Source: Pseudoalteromonas flavipulchra NCIMB 2033 = ATCC BAA-314
Lineage (GTDB): Bacteria > Pseudomonadota > Gammaproteobacteria > Enterobacterales > Alteromonadaceae
Assembly (NCBI GenBank): GCA_000814665.1
Contig: JWIH01000011.1
Coordinates: 186,001 to 250,000 of the forward strand
Reading direction: 5' to 3'
DNA: 64,000 nt
The stretch's first letter is position 1. The number at the start of each line of letters is the position of its first letter. Below the pieces are notes generated by a model, which searched no databases, had not been told where the DNA came from, and saw nothing but the letters and a program-made list of their open reading frames with translations. Made by a program: the position numbers and the translations under genes. Of this stretch, positions 45,726 to 56,683 are shown piece after piece.

Positions 45726-47165
45726 TCAATCACGATTGAGATTATACTTTTTCATCTTCTCAACTAATGTTGTTCGGCGAACGCCCAAGATTTCAGCTGC
45801 GCGAGCAACCACATAGTCGTAGCGCTCTAAAGCTTGAGTGATCAAATCAATTTCAAGCTCTGCTAGATATTCTTTTAACTCTATCCCCTCGTCCGGCAGT
45901 AAGCCAACATTCGATGCTTGCGGCGCAAAATCTTCCGCGACCATGTCCTCTTCGTCGTCACTAAAGCCATCGCTAAATAGCTCATTGAAGGCATCTTTTT
46001 CTAGTAGTTCTTCTGGATATTCAGGCTCAAATGCTTCGACTTCTATATAGCGGTATTTTTGTGGTAAATCCGTCACATCGACAACCTTGTCTGGGAACAT
46101 AATCACCATTCGTTCCACAAGGTTTGCAAGCTCTCGAATATTCCCAGGCCAAGCGTGCGACTTTAAGCTGTCTACGGCTCTATCCGTAAACTTAACCGAA
46201 TTGCCCGTTTGTTCATTTACTCTACGTGTTAGTTCTTTTAGCAGTAGCGCAATATCTTCCGCACGCTCGTTTAAAGAGGGGTTTTCAATGGGGAATACAT
46301 TGAGTCTATAAAATAAGTCTTCGCGAAACTTGCCGTCTTCAATCATGGTTTCAAGATTACGGTGCGTTGCGGCAATCACACGAACATCCGCCTGAATCGG
46401 CTTTGTGCCCCCTACTCGTTCATAGGTGCGTTCTTGTAAAACTCGTAACAATTTCACCTGCATTTGCAGTGGCATATCACCGATTTCATCGAGAAAAAGC
46501 GTACCTCCTTGCGCCAGTTCAAAACGCCCTTTTCTGGCTGAAATCGCGCCAGTAAACGCGCCTTTTTCATGACCAAAAAGCTCGCTTTCTAACAACTCCC
46601 CAGGGATAGCACCACAGTTAACTGGCACAAATGGTCCCTGTGCACGTTTAGACAATAAGTGTACGTTACGTGCAACCACTTCCTTACCGGTTCCCGATTC
46701 ACCCAAAATAAGGACATTGGCGTCGGTTTTAGCCACTTGAGAAATCAAGAAACGAACGTTTTTAACCGCTTCGGTTTCCCCAACTAAACCATCAAAGCTC
46801 TTATTTAGTAGCTTGTTCTCTTTATTTGGAAGCATACGTAAATATTGCTGACAGTCATGTAGCAATTGCATCGTGACTTCTTGCCCAAAGGGTTCGGTGA
46901 TAAGCCCTATTACATTCGGTAATGCAAGTAGCGGCCTGAGCGTTTCACCTATTAATAAAAACGGGACGGCGGGATGAGATTTTATCAACGCTTCGTGTGT
47001 TAAGCTTTGCAAAGCGCCTAGCACAAAAATTGGTTCTTGGTTGTTATCAAGGATCTTGGGCTCATAACGCTCTTCGGCCAGCACTTCATTTGCTTGACCG
47101 ACAAAACTAAGTGCCGCACCTAATCCGATCGCTCTTTTGTTGTTGTTATCTAAGATCAAGACCAT
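45726..47165 (-). CDS. flrA: Master flagellar sigma-54 activator FlrA (FleQ)
   Basis: 479 residues: atypical FleQ-type receiver-like domain (about 1-115) without a clear phosphoacceptor, AAA+ domain with Walker [10 protein letters not shown] and GAFTGA loop, and a C-terminal Fis helix-turn-helix ([20 protein letters not shown]). An acidic insert lies before the HTH. FlrA heads the polar flagellar cascade, is inhibited by FlhG, and its homologue FleQ binds c-di-GMP. It is transcribed alone, downstream of flagellin on the same strand. Confidence 0.95.
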   Translation of the reverse strand: MVLILDNNNKRAIGLGAALSFVGQANEVLAEERYEPKILDNNQEPIFVLGALQSLTHEALIKSHPAVPFLLIGETLRPLLALPNVIGLITEPFGQEVTMQLLHDCQQYLRMLPNKENKLLNKSFDGLVGETEAVKNVRFLISQVAKTDANVLILGESGTGKEVVARNVHLLSKRAQGPFVPVNCGAIPGELLESELFGHEKGAFTGAISARKGRFELAQGGTLFLDEIGDMPLQMQVKLLRVLQERTYERVGGTKPIQADVRVIAATHRNLETMIEDGKFREDLFYRLNVFPIENPSLNERAEDIALLLKELTRRVNEQTGNSVKFTDRAVDSLKSHAWPGNIRELANLVERMVIMFPDKVVDVTDLPQKYRYIEVEAFEPEYPEELLEKDAFNELFSDGFSDDEEDMVAEDFAPQASNVGLLPDEGIELKEYLAELEIDLITQALERYDYVVARAAEILGVRRTTLVEKMKKYNLNRD

Positions 47166-47240
47166 TGCTTGAGAACCAATCTACTTAAAATTTTTTCAAT
47201 AGTTAGATTGTAAGAGAGATTAAGGGGGATGCAATACCTA

Positions 47241-47280
47241 AGTGGCAACTTTTTGACATTAACGCCAAAAAATCGCCACT
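47241..47280. repeat. Imperfect inverted repeat between flagellin and flrA
   Basis: AGTGGCAACTTTTTG and CAAAAAATCGCCACT pair at 12 of 15 positions, the differences being transitions, around a spacer of about 10 nt. It could be a weak terminator after flagellin or an operator in the flrA leader. Confidence 0.55.
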
Positions 47281-47313
47281 AGAGCTGTTCTATATCAATA
47301 CTTTGGTATTAAT

Positions 47314-48099
47314 TTATAATAAACCCAGTACCGATGATGCAGACTGATTAGCTTGACCACGCAAAGCAATAGAAGCTTGCGATAAAATATCGTTGGCAAC
47401 TTGATCGCTCACCGCTTGCGCGTAATCGGTGTCTTGAATTCGACTTTGGCTCGCCGCAATGTTCTCACGTTGGTTACTTGCAGAGCGAATTGTACTAGAT
47501 ACCGCATTTTCAAATGCGCCAAGCTCAGCGCGTTGGCTGTTTAAATCCTCAGAGACTGTATCTGCCGCATCAATGGCAGCTTGTGCGCCCGCCTGCGTCG
47601 AAATGTCCACACTCAATATTGCACTGGCAAAACCACCATCAGTCTGCTGTAGCGACTGAGTGGTATTAGCGTCGGGACCTACCTGAAAACTACGAGACTC
47701 ACCGTCAAAAATTTGTGCGCCACCAAATGTAGTATTTTCAAACGTTTCGCTGATTTGCGTTTGCAACTGCGATACTTCCTCTTGCAATGCTTGACGGTCA
47801 CTATCTGTCAACGCCCCATTACCGGCTTGAATCGATAATTCTCTAATCCGGGAAACCGCATCATTCACTCCAGACAATGCCGAGTCAGCGGTTTGCGAAT
47901 ACGAGATACCATCATATGCGTTACGAATAGATTGACTGTAGCCGTCCTGTTGAGACGTCAAACGATTAATGATCTGCAAAGCCGCAGCGTCGTCTGCAGC
48001 AGAATTAACCTTCTTACCAGAAGCCAGCTGTTGATTGAGTTTATTAGCAGTCTGCTCCGTGCGATTAAAAAAAGCAGTACTTTGTGATTGGATTTTCAT
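47314..48099 (-). CDS. Short divergent flagellin
   Basis: 261 residues, consisting only of the N- and C-terminal D0/D1 helices (N: LASGKKVNSAADDAAALQI; C: SRIQDTDYAQAVSDQVANDI and a terminal SSVLGLL) with almost no variable domain. The N-terminus MKIQSQSTAFFNRTEQ departs from the usual VNTN start. ATG 48099 is chosen because GGGGG lies 5 bp upstream; an ATG 12 bp earlier would place that site inside the gene. No flaG, fliD or fliS accompanies it here. It may be a minor or alternative filament protein; the main flagellin genes are probably outside the window. Confidence 0.85.
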   Translation of the reverse strand: MKIQSQSTAFFNRTEQTANKLNQQLASGKKVNSAADDAAALQIINRLTSQQDGYSQSIRNAYDGISYSQTADSALSGVNDAVSRIRELSIQAGNGALTDSDRQALQEEVSQLQTQISETFENTTFGGAQIFDGESRSFQVGPDANTTQSLQQTDGGFASAILSVDISTQAGAQAAIDAADTVSEDLNSQRAELGAFENAVSSTIRSASNQRENIAASQSRIQDTDYAQAVSDQVANDILSQASIALRGQANQSASSVLGLL

Positions 48100-48265
48100 A
48101 TATACCCCCATTCACTATCATTAGGTTAAATCTACGCTATTGTGAGCAAAAAGTCACCATAGCCGTTAAATTTCCTGCAATGACTGGCATAAATACTGCA
48201 AAACACATAGAAGTGATATAAAGTATTGAGTAGTAGCTAATTTATTGTATCGGTGAGATATCTAG

Positions 48266-50459
<2,194 letters not shown>

Positions 50460-50463
<4 letters not shown>

Positions 50464-51341
50464 AGTTAGCACTAGGTACCGTTCAATTTGGTTTAGATTA
50501 TGGAGTGAGTAATTTTGATGGCAGACCGGGCACAGCAGAAGTGGCTCAAATTCTAGAGATTGCTGAAAAAAATAATATCAACTTGATTGATACTGCTATC
50601 GGTTACGGCAATAGTCACAACGTCCTAAACGATCATCATGTAGCCAAACGTGATTTCAATCTGATCACGAAACTTCCTCCGCTCAACAAAGCTTACTTCG
50701 AAAAGTCGGATGTAGATCATTACCTGCAATATATTGAAAGTGCTTTTGAGGAACTCGGCGCCGACTCTTTATACGGCGTGTTATTTCACCAAAGTGCAGA
50801 TCTCCTAAAGCCCGGAGTAGAAGCAATCTGGCAAAGACTAACAGCCCTTCAAAGTGAAAAAAAAATTTCAAAGCTAGGTGTATCGATGTATGCCAATGCT
50901 GACTGTAAACAGCTCTTATCACTTTATCAGCTTGATCTAGTTCAACTACCATACAATGTATTGGACAGATACTTTGAACAGACAGGATGGTTAGCTCAAT
51001 TCCGACAACGAGGAGTTGAAGTTCATGCTCGAAGTATATTTCTACAGGGGTTGCTTTTGATGGAATCTGACAAAGTACCGCCTTACTTCAAGCCTTGGAT
51101 AAGCAACCTTGAACAGATTTCAAAACTCGCAGAGACCTTCAATACCTCCAAGTTAGTTATTAGCCTCGCTTATGTATTACAGCAAAAAGCGATAGATCAC
51201 TGTGTTGTTGGAGTAAATAAGGCTCGAGAGCTTACTGACATACTATCAGCTTTTGAGAATGCGATTCACATAGCTTCAAGTGACTTGCCAGATTTGAGTG
51301 TGGATGATTTAGCGTTAACCAACCCCGCACTGTGGCCATAA
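50460..51341 (+). CDS. Aldo/keto reductase in glycosylation cluster
   Basis: 293 residues of the aldo/keto reductase family with the catalytic tetrad visible: Asp44, Tyr49 (IDTAIGYG), Lys71 (LITKLP), His110 (VLFHQSADLL). NAD(P)H-dependent reduction or oxidation of a sugar intermediate is likely. It overlaps pseC by 4 bp, so it belongs to the sugar operon. Genes of this type occur in nonulosonic acid loci but its substrate is unknown. Confidence 0.85.
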
Positions 51342-51356
51342 CGAATAGGAATTAAA

Positions 51357-52505
51357 ATGCAAATGAAGACAAACCAGTCCCCACTAAAGCTTGCGTTCAT
51401 TGGTGGTGGCAATAATTCAGCTGTCGGTTATGTACACTTTGCAGCCACTCAACTCGACAACAAATTCACCGTTGTTGCTGGTGCTTTTTCACGAGATACG
51501 GAACAAAACATTGCAACCTCAAATCGCTGGGGTATATCAGAGCAACGCACTTATCGTTGCTGGAAAGAGCTTATAAAAAAAGAGAAAAGTAACGTAGATG
51601 CCTTTGTTGTACTGACACCTACACCCCACCATATCGAAGTTCTCACAACTTTGTTGGAGCAAGATATACCCGTAATTTGCGAAAAATCATTAGTTTGCGG
51701 CCCACTTGAAATAGCAACTCTCGAGAAGACTTATAACGCCAGTAAGCACTTCTTAGCAGTTACCTATAACTATTCAGGTTATGCCATGATCAGAGAGCTA
51801 AAGCATCTGATTAAGCACGATAAGTTGGGAACCATACAGAAAGTTCATTTAGAGATGCCTCAAGAGGGTTTTCGTAGACCTCCAGATATTGCGGGGAAAG
51901 CTTCTAGCCCTCAGGCTTGGCGCTTACACGACAGCGAAGTTCCAACAATTTGTTTGGATTTAGGCGTTCATTTACATCACTTGTCCACTTACTTGCTCGA
52001 CATTGAACCAAACGAAACCATAGCAGAATTTGCGAATCACTCGCAGTACCCAAATTTAGTAGATGATGTACATATGCTATTAAAATATCCATGTAATATT
52101 AAAGGTAGTATGTGGATGTCTAAGACAGCAATAGGACATAGGAATGGCTTAAAAGTGCGCATTTATGGTGAAAAAGGGAGTGCGTTTTGGTATCAACTCA
52201 ACCCAGATGAACTTGAACTCAACTATAATGATGGCCGCAGAGAAATTTTGGACCGCGCTGGGCAATGTGAGTACGCAGGTCAATTTCGGTATAACCGTAT
52301 GAAGCCAGGCCACCCTACCGGGTTTGTCGAAGCATTCGCTAACCTATACGCAGATATACACCACGAGCTATGCTTATATCTGGAAGGTGAAAAGAAAAGC
52401 AATGACTACGTATTTGGCCTAGAGCAAGCTAAAGCAGGTCTGTGCCTATTTAAAGCCGCCAAAGAATCTGTACACTCTGGTACTTGGGAAAAAATAGCGA
52501 ATTAA
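51357..52505 (+). CDS. Gfo/Idh/MocA family oxidoreductase
   Basis: 382 residues: an N-terminal nucleotide-binding fold (LAFIGGGNNSAVGYVHF, about 12-28), an EKS variant of the EKP catalytic motif (ICEKSLVCG), and a C-terminal beta-sheet domain. Likely an NAD(P)-dependent sugar dehydrogenase. ATG 51357 has AGGA 6-7 bp upstream; ATG 51363 is a close alternative. Fifteen bp after the aldo/keto reductase gene; a terminator follows, closing the operon. Substrate unknown. Confidence 0.87.
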   Translation: MQMKTNQSPLKLAFIGGGNNSAVGYVHFAATQLDNKFTVVAGAFSRDTEQNIATSNRWGISEQRTYRCWKELIKKEKSNVDAFVVLTPTPHHIEVLTTLLEQDIPVICEKSLVCGPLEIATLEKTYNASKHFLAVTYNYSGYAMIRELKHLIKHDKLGTIQKVHLEMPQEGFRRPPDIAGKASSPQAWRLHDSEVPTICLDLGVHLHHLSTYLLDIEPNETIAEFANHSQYPNLVDDVHMLLKYPCNIKGSMWMSKTAIGHRNGLKVRIYGEKGSAFWYQLNPDELELNYNDGRREILDRAGQCEYAGQFRYNRMKPGHPTGFVEAFANLYADIHHELCLYLEGEKKSNDYVFGLEQAKAGLCLFKAAKESVHSGTWEKIAN

Positions 52506-52526
52506 CATCGTTTCAATAGACCTTAT

Positions 52527-52559
52527 TTATTCCCTAATCAATTTTAGGGAATAAATTTT
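52527..52559 (+). terminator. Rho-independent terminator of pseB operon
   Basis: TTATTCCCTAA (52527-52537), 6-nt loop, TTAGGGAATAA (52544-52554), then ATTTT. Perfect 11-bp stem. Confidence 0.85.
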
Positions 52560-52814
52560 CAGCCAATTGCATCAAACACTTCGCTCTCGAGTTCTGAATG
52601 AGTCAAGCTTTGCTAACGACTTTTACCTTCGGTTTAGCTCTTCATACCACTAAAATAAAAATCACTTTCGGGATATCTCCCCCTTGCATAAGGTGTTGTT
52701 CAACCTATCTTTTGTAGCTCACCTTGTGCTGAACATAATAGTGCTTTTACATCGTGTAGCCTCAAAGCCAGCCGTAAACGTGCAATCGGCCTTCCAGTTT
52801 GTCCACTGTTCTGA
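52560..52814. other. Intergenic region with a possible gene remnant
   Basis: With the terminator, about 309 bp lie between the two converging operons. Minus strand 52812-52700 reads SGQTGRPIARLRLALRLHDV and on to a TGA, a protein-like open stretch without a good start, out of frame with the neighbouring gene. I do not recognise a family. It may be the eroded end of a former gene or chance. Otherwise I see nothing. Confidence 0.25.
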
Positions 52815-55139
52815 TTAGATAATAAGCTTGTTAATCAAACGGCTGTCAGGCAAGCCTAGTTGCTTAAATTCTCTATATATCGGAGCATAGTACTGAACCG
52901 CTGCGATAAACACCGGTGTCTGGGTTTTTGTCAGCATATCTGGTGCATAAACCGGTTTACCCATAAACGTGGTTCCAATTTTATTGGGGTCTGGATCAAC
53001 AAAATAAGCTAACTCGACTCTTTTGAAGTAGTTGCTATGCTCCAATAACAGACGTGCTGTTTCTCCTGCCCCCCAAAGAGCAATAGGCACTTTGGAGTCC
53101 GCTAACGCGACGATATCATTCAGCCCAGCCAGCTCCAATTTATCCGCTAACAACGCCTCTTCATCAGCGCTTAACTCTCCGATACGCATGAGTATCAAGT
53201 CGTCTAAATAAACTACGTGTGCGCCAAGCTGCTTTAATGATTTATATAAACGCACAATAAGCACCAAATCATCGCTGCTAATACGCTCTTCTTTAAAATC
53301 AAAACTTATCTGAAAATTACAAGCTTTCAGCTGATATCGATCAATTAGCTCGGCAAACGCACGAATTTCCGCTTGAAACTTATTTCCATCCGTGAATATG
53401 TATTTAACCGTAACGGCTTCGGCATTGGCACTGGAGTACTTTACAAGGTTTTCCATCACCTTATGTAAGCTGTTTTTGCCCCGGATCTTGACAAACGTTT
53501 CTTCAGTCCCCGCATCTATACTCGTAAATATGCTAACTTTCTTAGCGAGCAGTAGCTCATAGATCGCTTTATTAAACACTACCGCATTAGTTATAACCCG
53601 GTTGCTTGATAGCGGTAATCGCTCCGTTGTCTGCAAAAGTAATTTAGAAAAATGCTTATCAGAGGTAGGCTCCCCCCCGCCCCAAATGCAAAGCGCTTTT
53701 TCACTCAGTCGTTGCTCATCTAATAATGATTTTTGCAAAGCCAGTACGTCGTAAGCTGGCTTTTCTCCACCGTAGTAAGTATCGCTACAGTAGCTACATT
53801 TCAAGTTACATACTGAGTGATGCTCATACGATACCTTTGTAATTTTACTAGATTCAATCGCCCCCCACTGTTTAAACTCTAGGTAAGGGCAACCATCGCA
53901 ACCTGTCGGCTCACCCATATTGATATCTGCAAATAGCTTTTTCTTTGCATCCATTATCGTTTTTACTAGATTTTCGGATTGCTCTAGCTGCTCACTATTA
54001 ACAATAGTTACGTCGCCACGCATTTCGTTGTCAACAAAGAAACGCTTACAGCAAGTACGAATTTCTTTTGGTGCAAGAAACGCGGAGTGATGTAAGTCTA
54101 TACAGCTCCACTTTTTCCCTTCGTTTTCTTCAAGGAATTCATCTATTACTTCACTTCGGCGCTGCGCTGCGGTTTCATGCGTCATCATGGTATTAAGAAA
54201 GTGTTTTACTAACAAACTGTAATAGGTTTTGTCCAATGGTAGGCTATCAATAGGCACAGAAAAATCGTTAAGTTGTTTAAACGTATATTCATAGAGAGGC
54301 TCTCGAAGCTCCTTACTTGGCGCTTTTAAGAATATTTTCCTGATGCAAGTAGCAACCAACCCAATTACACCGGTTAAGAAAGCAGTATGCAGGCTTTGGT
54401 TCTTTGAAACTGATTTGAGGAGTGTGTGGATCACTGCATAAGAACGATAAAACCCTTTGATGTGAGACGTGCTAACCGAATTCACTATTGAACCAGGTCG
54501 TGGGGTTTTTAAATAGATAACTTCATCCAGTAATTTTACTTCCCTTGCATGCCAGTACACTAAAAAGGTAAAGTCAATATCTTCATGGAAGCCACCAGCA
54601 AAGGACACCTGATGCTCTATCAATAATTGACGCTTGATCATCAAGTAAATTGCCGAATGATCCATTCTAAATTTTACGTATTTTTCTAACAACAACGCTT
54701 TTTCATTTGTAAATTCAGGTTTATCAAACCGACCTTCAAAATGAAATGTCTCATTGTTAACGTTATCTTTTTTATATCGCCAGTCAAAAGCCACCACATC
54801 ACAATTAACGGTTTCGGGATCAACAAATTGTATCAACTGCTTTAACGCTAGATCAGTCAATGCGTCATCACTGTCAACAAATAAAATCCACTCCCCTTTA
54901 GCATGCTCTATACCCAAATTACGCGCAACTCCCGGACCACTATTAGTCTCAGTCTGGAGCACATGCACAGCTTGATTGCGCTCTGCAAAAGCTGATAACA
55001 ACGCAAAAGTACCATCCGTTGAGCAATCATCAATTACGATGATCTCAGCGAAATCTTCTAATTGAGTCACCAAACTTGCAAGACAAGCTTGAATATACTC
55101 AGCGCTGTTGTAAGTTGGTACTATTAGTGAAATCTTCAT
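52815..55139 (-). CDS. Fusion: GT2 glycosyltransferase - twitch/radical SAM - Rossmann-like domain
   Basis: 774 residues in one reading frame. Residues 1 to about 230: family 2 glycosyltransferase (ISLIVPTYNSAEY; metal-binding FVDSDD at 87-92). About 230-340: helical linker. About 344-425: a Cys-rich segment (C346, C363, C364, C414, C417) like the N-terminal twitch domain of twitch-type radical SAM proteins. About 435-640: radical SAM core with the 4Fe-4S motif C444-x3-C448-x2-C451 (SVCNLKCSYC) and a following GGGEPT. About 675-774: nucleotide-binding or PglD-like domain (ALWGAGETARLLLEHS). Such a fusion is unusual. Substrates unknown; a role in making or attaching the flagellin glycan is inferred from position. 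It is the last gene of the minus operon. Confidence 0.85.
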   Translation of the reverse strand: MKISLIVPTYNSAEYIQACLASLVTQLEDFAEIIVIDDCSTDGTFALLSAFAERNQAVHVLQTETNSGPGVARNLGIEHAKGEWILFVDSDDALTDLALKQLIQFVDPETVNCDVVAFDWRYKKDNVNNETFHFEGRFDKPEFTNEKALLLEKYVKFRMDHSAIYLMIKRQLLIEHQVSFAGGFHEDIDFTFLVYWHAREVKLLDEVIYLKTPRPGSIVNSVSTSHIKGFYRSYAVIHTLLKSVSKNQSLHTAFLTGVIGLVATCIRKIFLKAPSKELREPLYEYTFKQLNDFSVPIDSLPLDKTYYSLLVKHFLNTMMTHETAAQRRSEVIDEFLEENEGKKWSCIDLHHSAFLAPKEIRTCCKRFFVDNEMRGDVTIVNSEQLEQSENLVKTIMDAKKKLFADINMGEPTGCDGCPYLEFKQWGAIESSKITKVSYEHHSVCNLKCSYCSDTYYGGEKPAYDVLALQKSLLDEQRLSEKALCIWGGGEPTSDKHFSKLLLQTTERLPLSSNRVITNAVVFNKAIYELLLAKKVSIFTSIDAGTEETFVKIRGKNSLHKVMENLVKYSSANAEAVTVKYIFTDGNKFQAEIRAFAELIDRYQLKACNFQISFDFKEERISSDDLVLIVRLYKSLKQLGAHVVYLDDLILMRIGELSADEEALLADKLELAGLNDIVALADSKVPIALWGAGETARLLLEHSNYFKRVELAYFVDPDPNKIGTTFMGKPVYAPDMLTKTQTPVFIAAVQYYAPIYREFKQLGLPDSRLINKLII

Positions 55140-55171
55140 GCTATTACTCTCTAAAGTGCTTATCTACCTGA

Positions 55172-56683
55172 CTAGCTGTATGTCTCTTTGACTTGCTGCC
55201 GGAGTACTTTTCCCATCGCATTTCGGGCTAAATTGTCACACTTTTCAATAATCCGAGGCTGTTGATAATCGGTCAATTCAGCGAAGCATAATTTACGTAA
55301 CGCTCGCTCAAGGCTTTCTTCTTGTTGTACATTCGCCTGCTCGTAGACTACTTTAATGACTTCTCCTAAAGTAGGATCGGCAACGCCAAAAGCAACGCAA
55401 TCAGTAACCAAGGGGTGACGTTTTATTACCTCTTCAATATCTTGTGGGTAAATATTGATGCCACCACTTGATATTACCTCTTTTTTGCGACCCACATAAA
55501 ATAGAAAACCGTCCTTACTCAGGTAGCCCAAATCGCCTGTGTAAAAATAACCTGTATCATCATATGCAGCTTTTGTTGCCTCTAACTGTTTCAAATAACC
55601 TGAAAATTGAGTTGTAGTTTTACAGGCAATTTCTCCGACAACTCCGATTTCAACAGGCTTTCTGTGGCCGTCACAGATCTTTACATCAACAAATGGGAGA
55701 GGTTTACCTACACTGCCCTGATTTCCACCTTCATCATCGATACAAAAGTCCGTTACTACCCCCACTTCAGATGCACCATAGCATTCATGAAACTCGCAGC
55801 TAAGTAACTTTAATAACTTCCCTTTCGTCACTGTATTTAAAACAGCTGATGAAGACACAAGTATTCGGACGGAGGAAATGTCTTTGTTTTCGACACCTTG
55901 GGCAACTAACCCCTCTAGCTGTGAAGACACCGCAAACAAGAAACTGACTTGATACTGTTCGATAGCACCTAGCCAGCTTTGTAACTGAAACTTAGGTAAA
56001 ATCACAGTTGTAGCGCCGAGCATTAACGGCATTAATACCCCCCGTTGGGCAAGGGAATGATAAAGCGGTGTTGCGACCAAAATGACATCATCTGACGTTA
56101 ATTGATAGTAATTTATCGTTGCTGAAAACGCGCGTTCAATCTTACACTTTTGACTTAACACGATTGGTTTTGGTGAACCTGTTGAGCCTGACGTCATAGT
56201 CAAAATAAAGTCCAACTCAGGCGCTGCATCCGAGTATTCTTCGTCATGTTCTACATCGGTGAAAATATCTTCCCAACAACGTTCACCGAGAACGCTTTCA
56301 CCTATAGTTATTACCTCATTTTCTCTCACAACCGCACTTTCCAGTAAAGTACGACTAACAGTGGGCCAACAAATGGCCATACTTACAGGAGTCTTCTTCA
56401 GCGCTATTTCTAACGCAGCTCCCTTTAGGGTTATTGGCAACGGTACCACAGCTAAACCCAATTTCGCAGCAGCTAGCAATACAACAGGGTATTCAATGCC
56501 ATTGGGTGCAAACAATGCAATTCGCTGCCCCGGTGTTAGACCCTGCTCCTTAAAAAAACGACTTAAAATTAGGACGTAATTAAATAACGAGCGGTAGGTA
56601 ACTTCCGTTCCGGAAAATACTACTGCTACCTTATCTGGCGACTTTTCCACATTTCGATGAAAAAGGTGGTATATATTAACCAT
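55172..56683 (-). CDS. AMP-dependent acyl-adenylating ligase
   Basis: 503-residue ANL-family enzyme with motifs in order: A3 TMTSGSTGSPKP (about 162-173), YGASEVG, GDLGYLSKDGFLFYVGRKKE, and the C-terminal catalytic Lys in RNAMGKVLRQQ. It activates a carboxylic acid as acyl-AMP and transfers it to CoA or a carrier protein; the ACP gene three places upstream is the natural acceptor. Substrate not predictable from sequence. It overlaps pseG by 8 bp. Confidence 0.85.
   Translation of the reverse strand: MVNIYHLFHRNVEKSPDKVAVVFSGTEVTYRSLFNYVLILSRFFKEQGLTPGQRIALFAPNGIEYPVVLLAAAKLGLAVVPLPITLKGAALEIALKKTPVSMAICWPTVSRTLLESAVVRENEVITIGESVLGERCWEDIFTDVEHDEEYSDAAPELDFILTMTSGSTGSPKPIVLSQKCKIERAFSATINYYQLTSDDVILVATPLYHSLAQRGVLMPLMLGATTVILPKFQLQSWLGAIEQYQVSFLFAVSSQLEGLVAQGVENKDISSVRILVSSSAVLNTVTKGKLLKLLSCEFHECYGASEVGVVTDFCIDDEGGNQGSVGKPLPFVDVKICDGHRKPVEIGVVGEIACKTTTQFSGYLKQLEATKAAYDDTGYFYTGDLGYLSKDGFLFYVGRKKEVISSGGINIYPQDIEEVIKRHPLVTDCVAFGVADPTLGEVIKVVYEQANVQQEESLERALRKLCFAELTDYQQPRIIEKCDNLARNAMGKVLRQQVKETYS

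Noticed and set aside
48143..48160. Sigma-54-like sequence (GGTGACTTTTTGC) before flagellin
   Set aside because: The GG to GC spacing is 9, not 10, nt; sigma-54 does not tolerate this well. No good sigma-28 site was found either.
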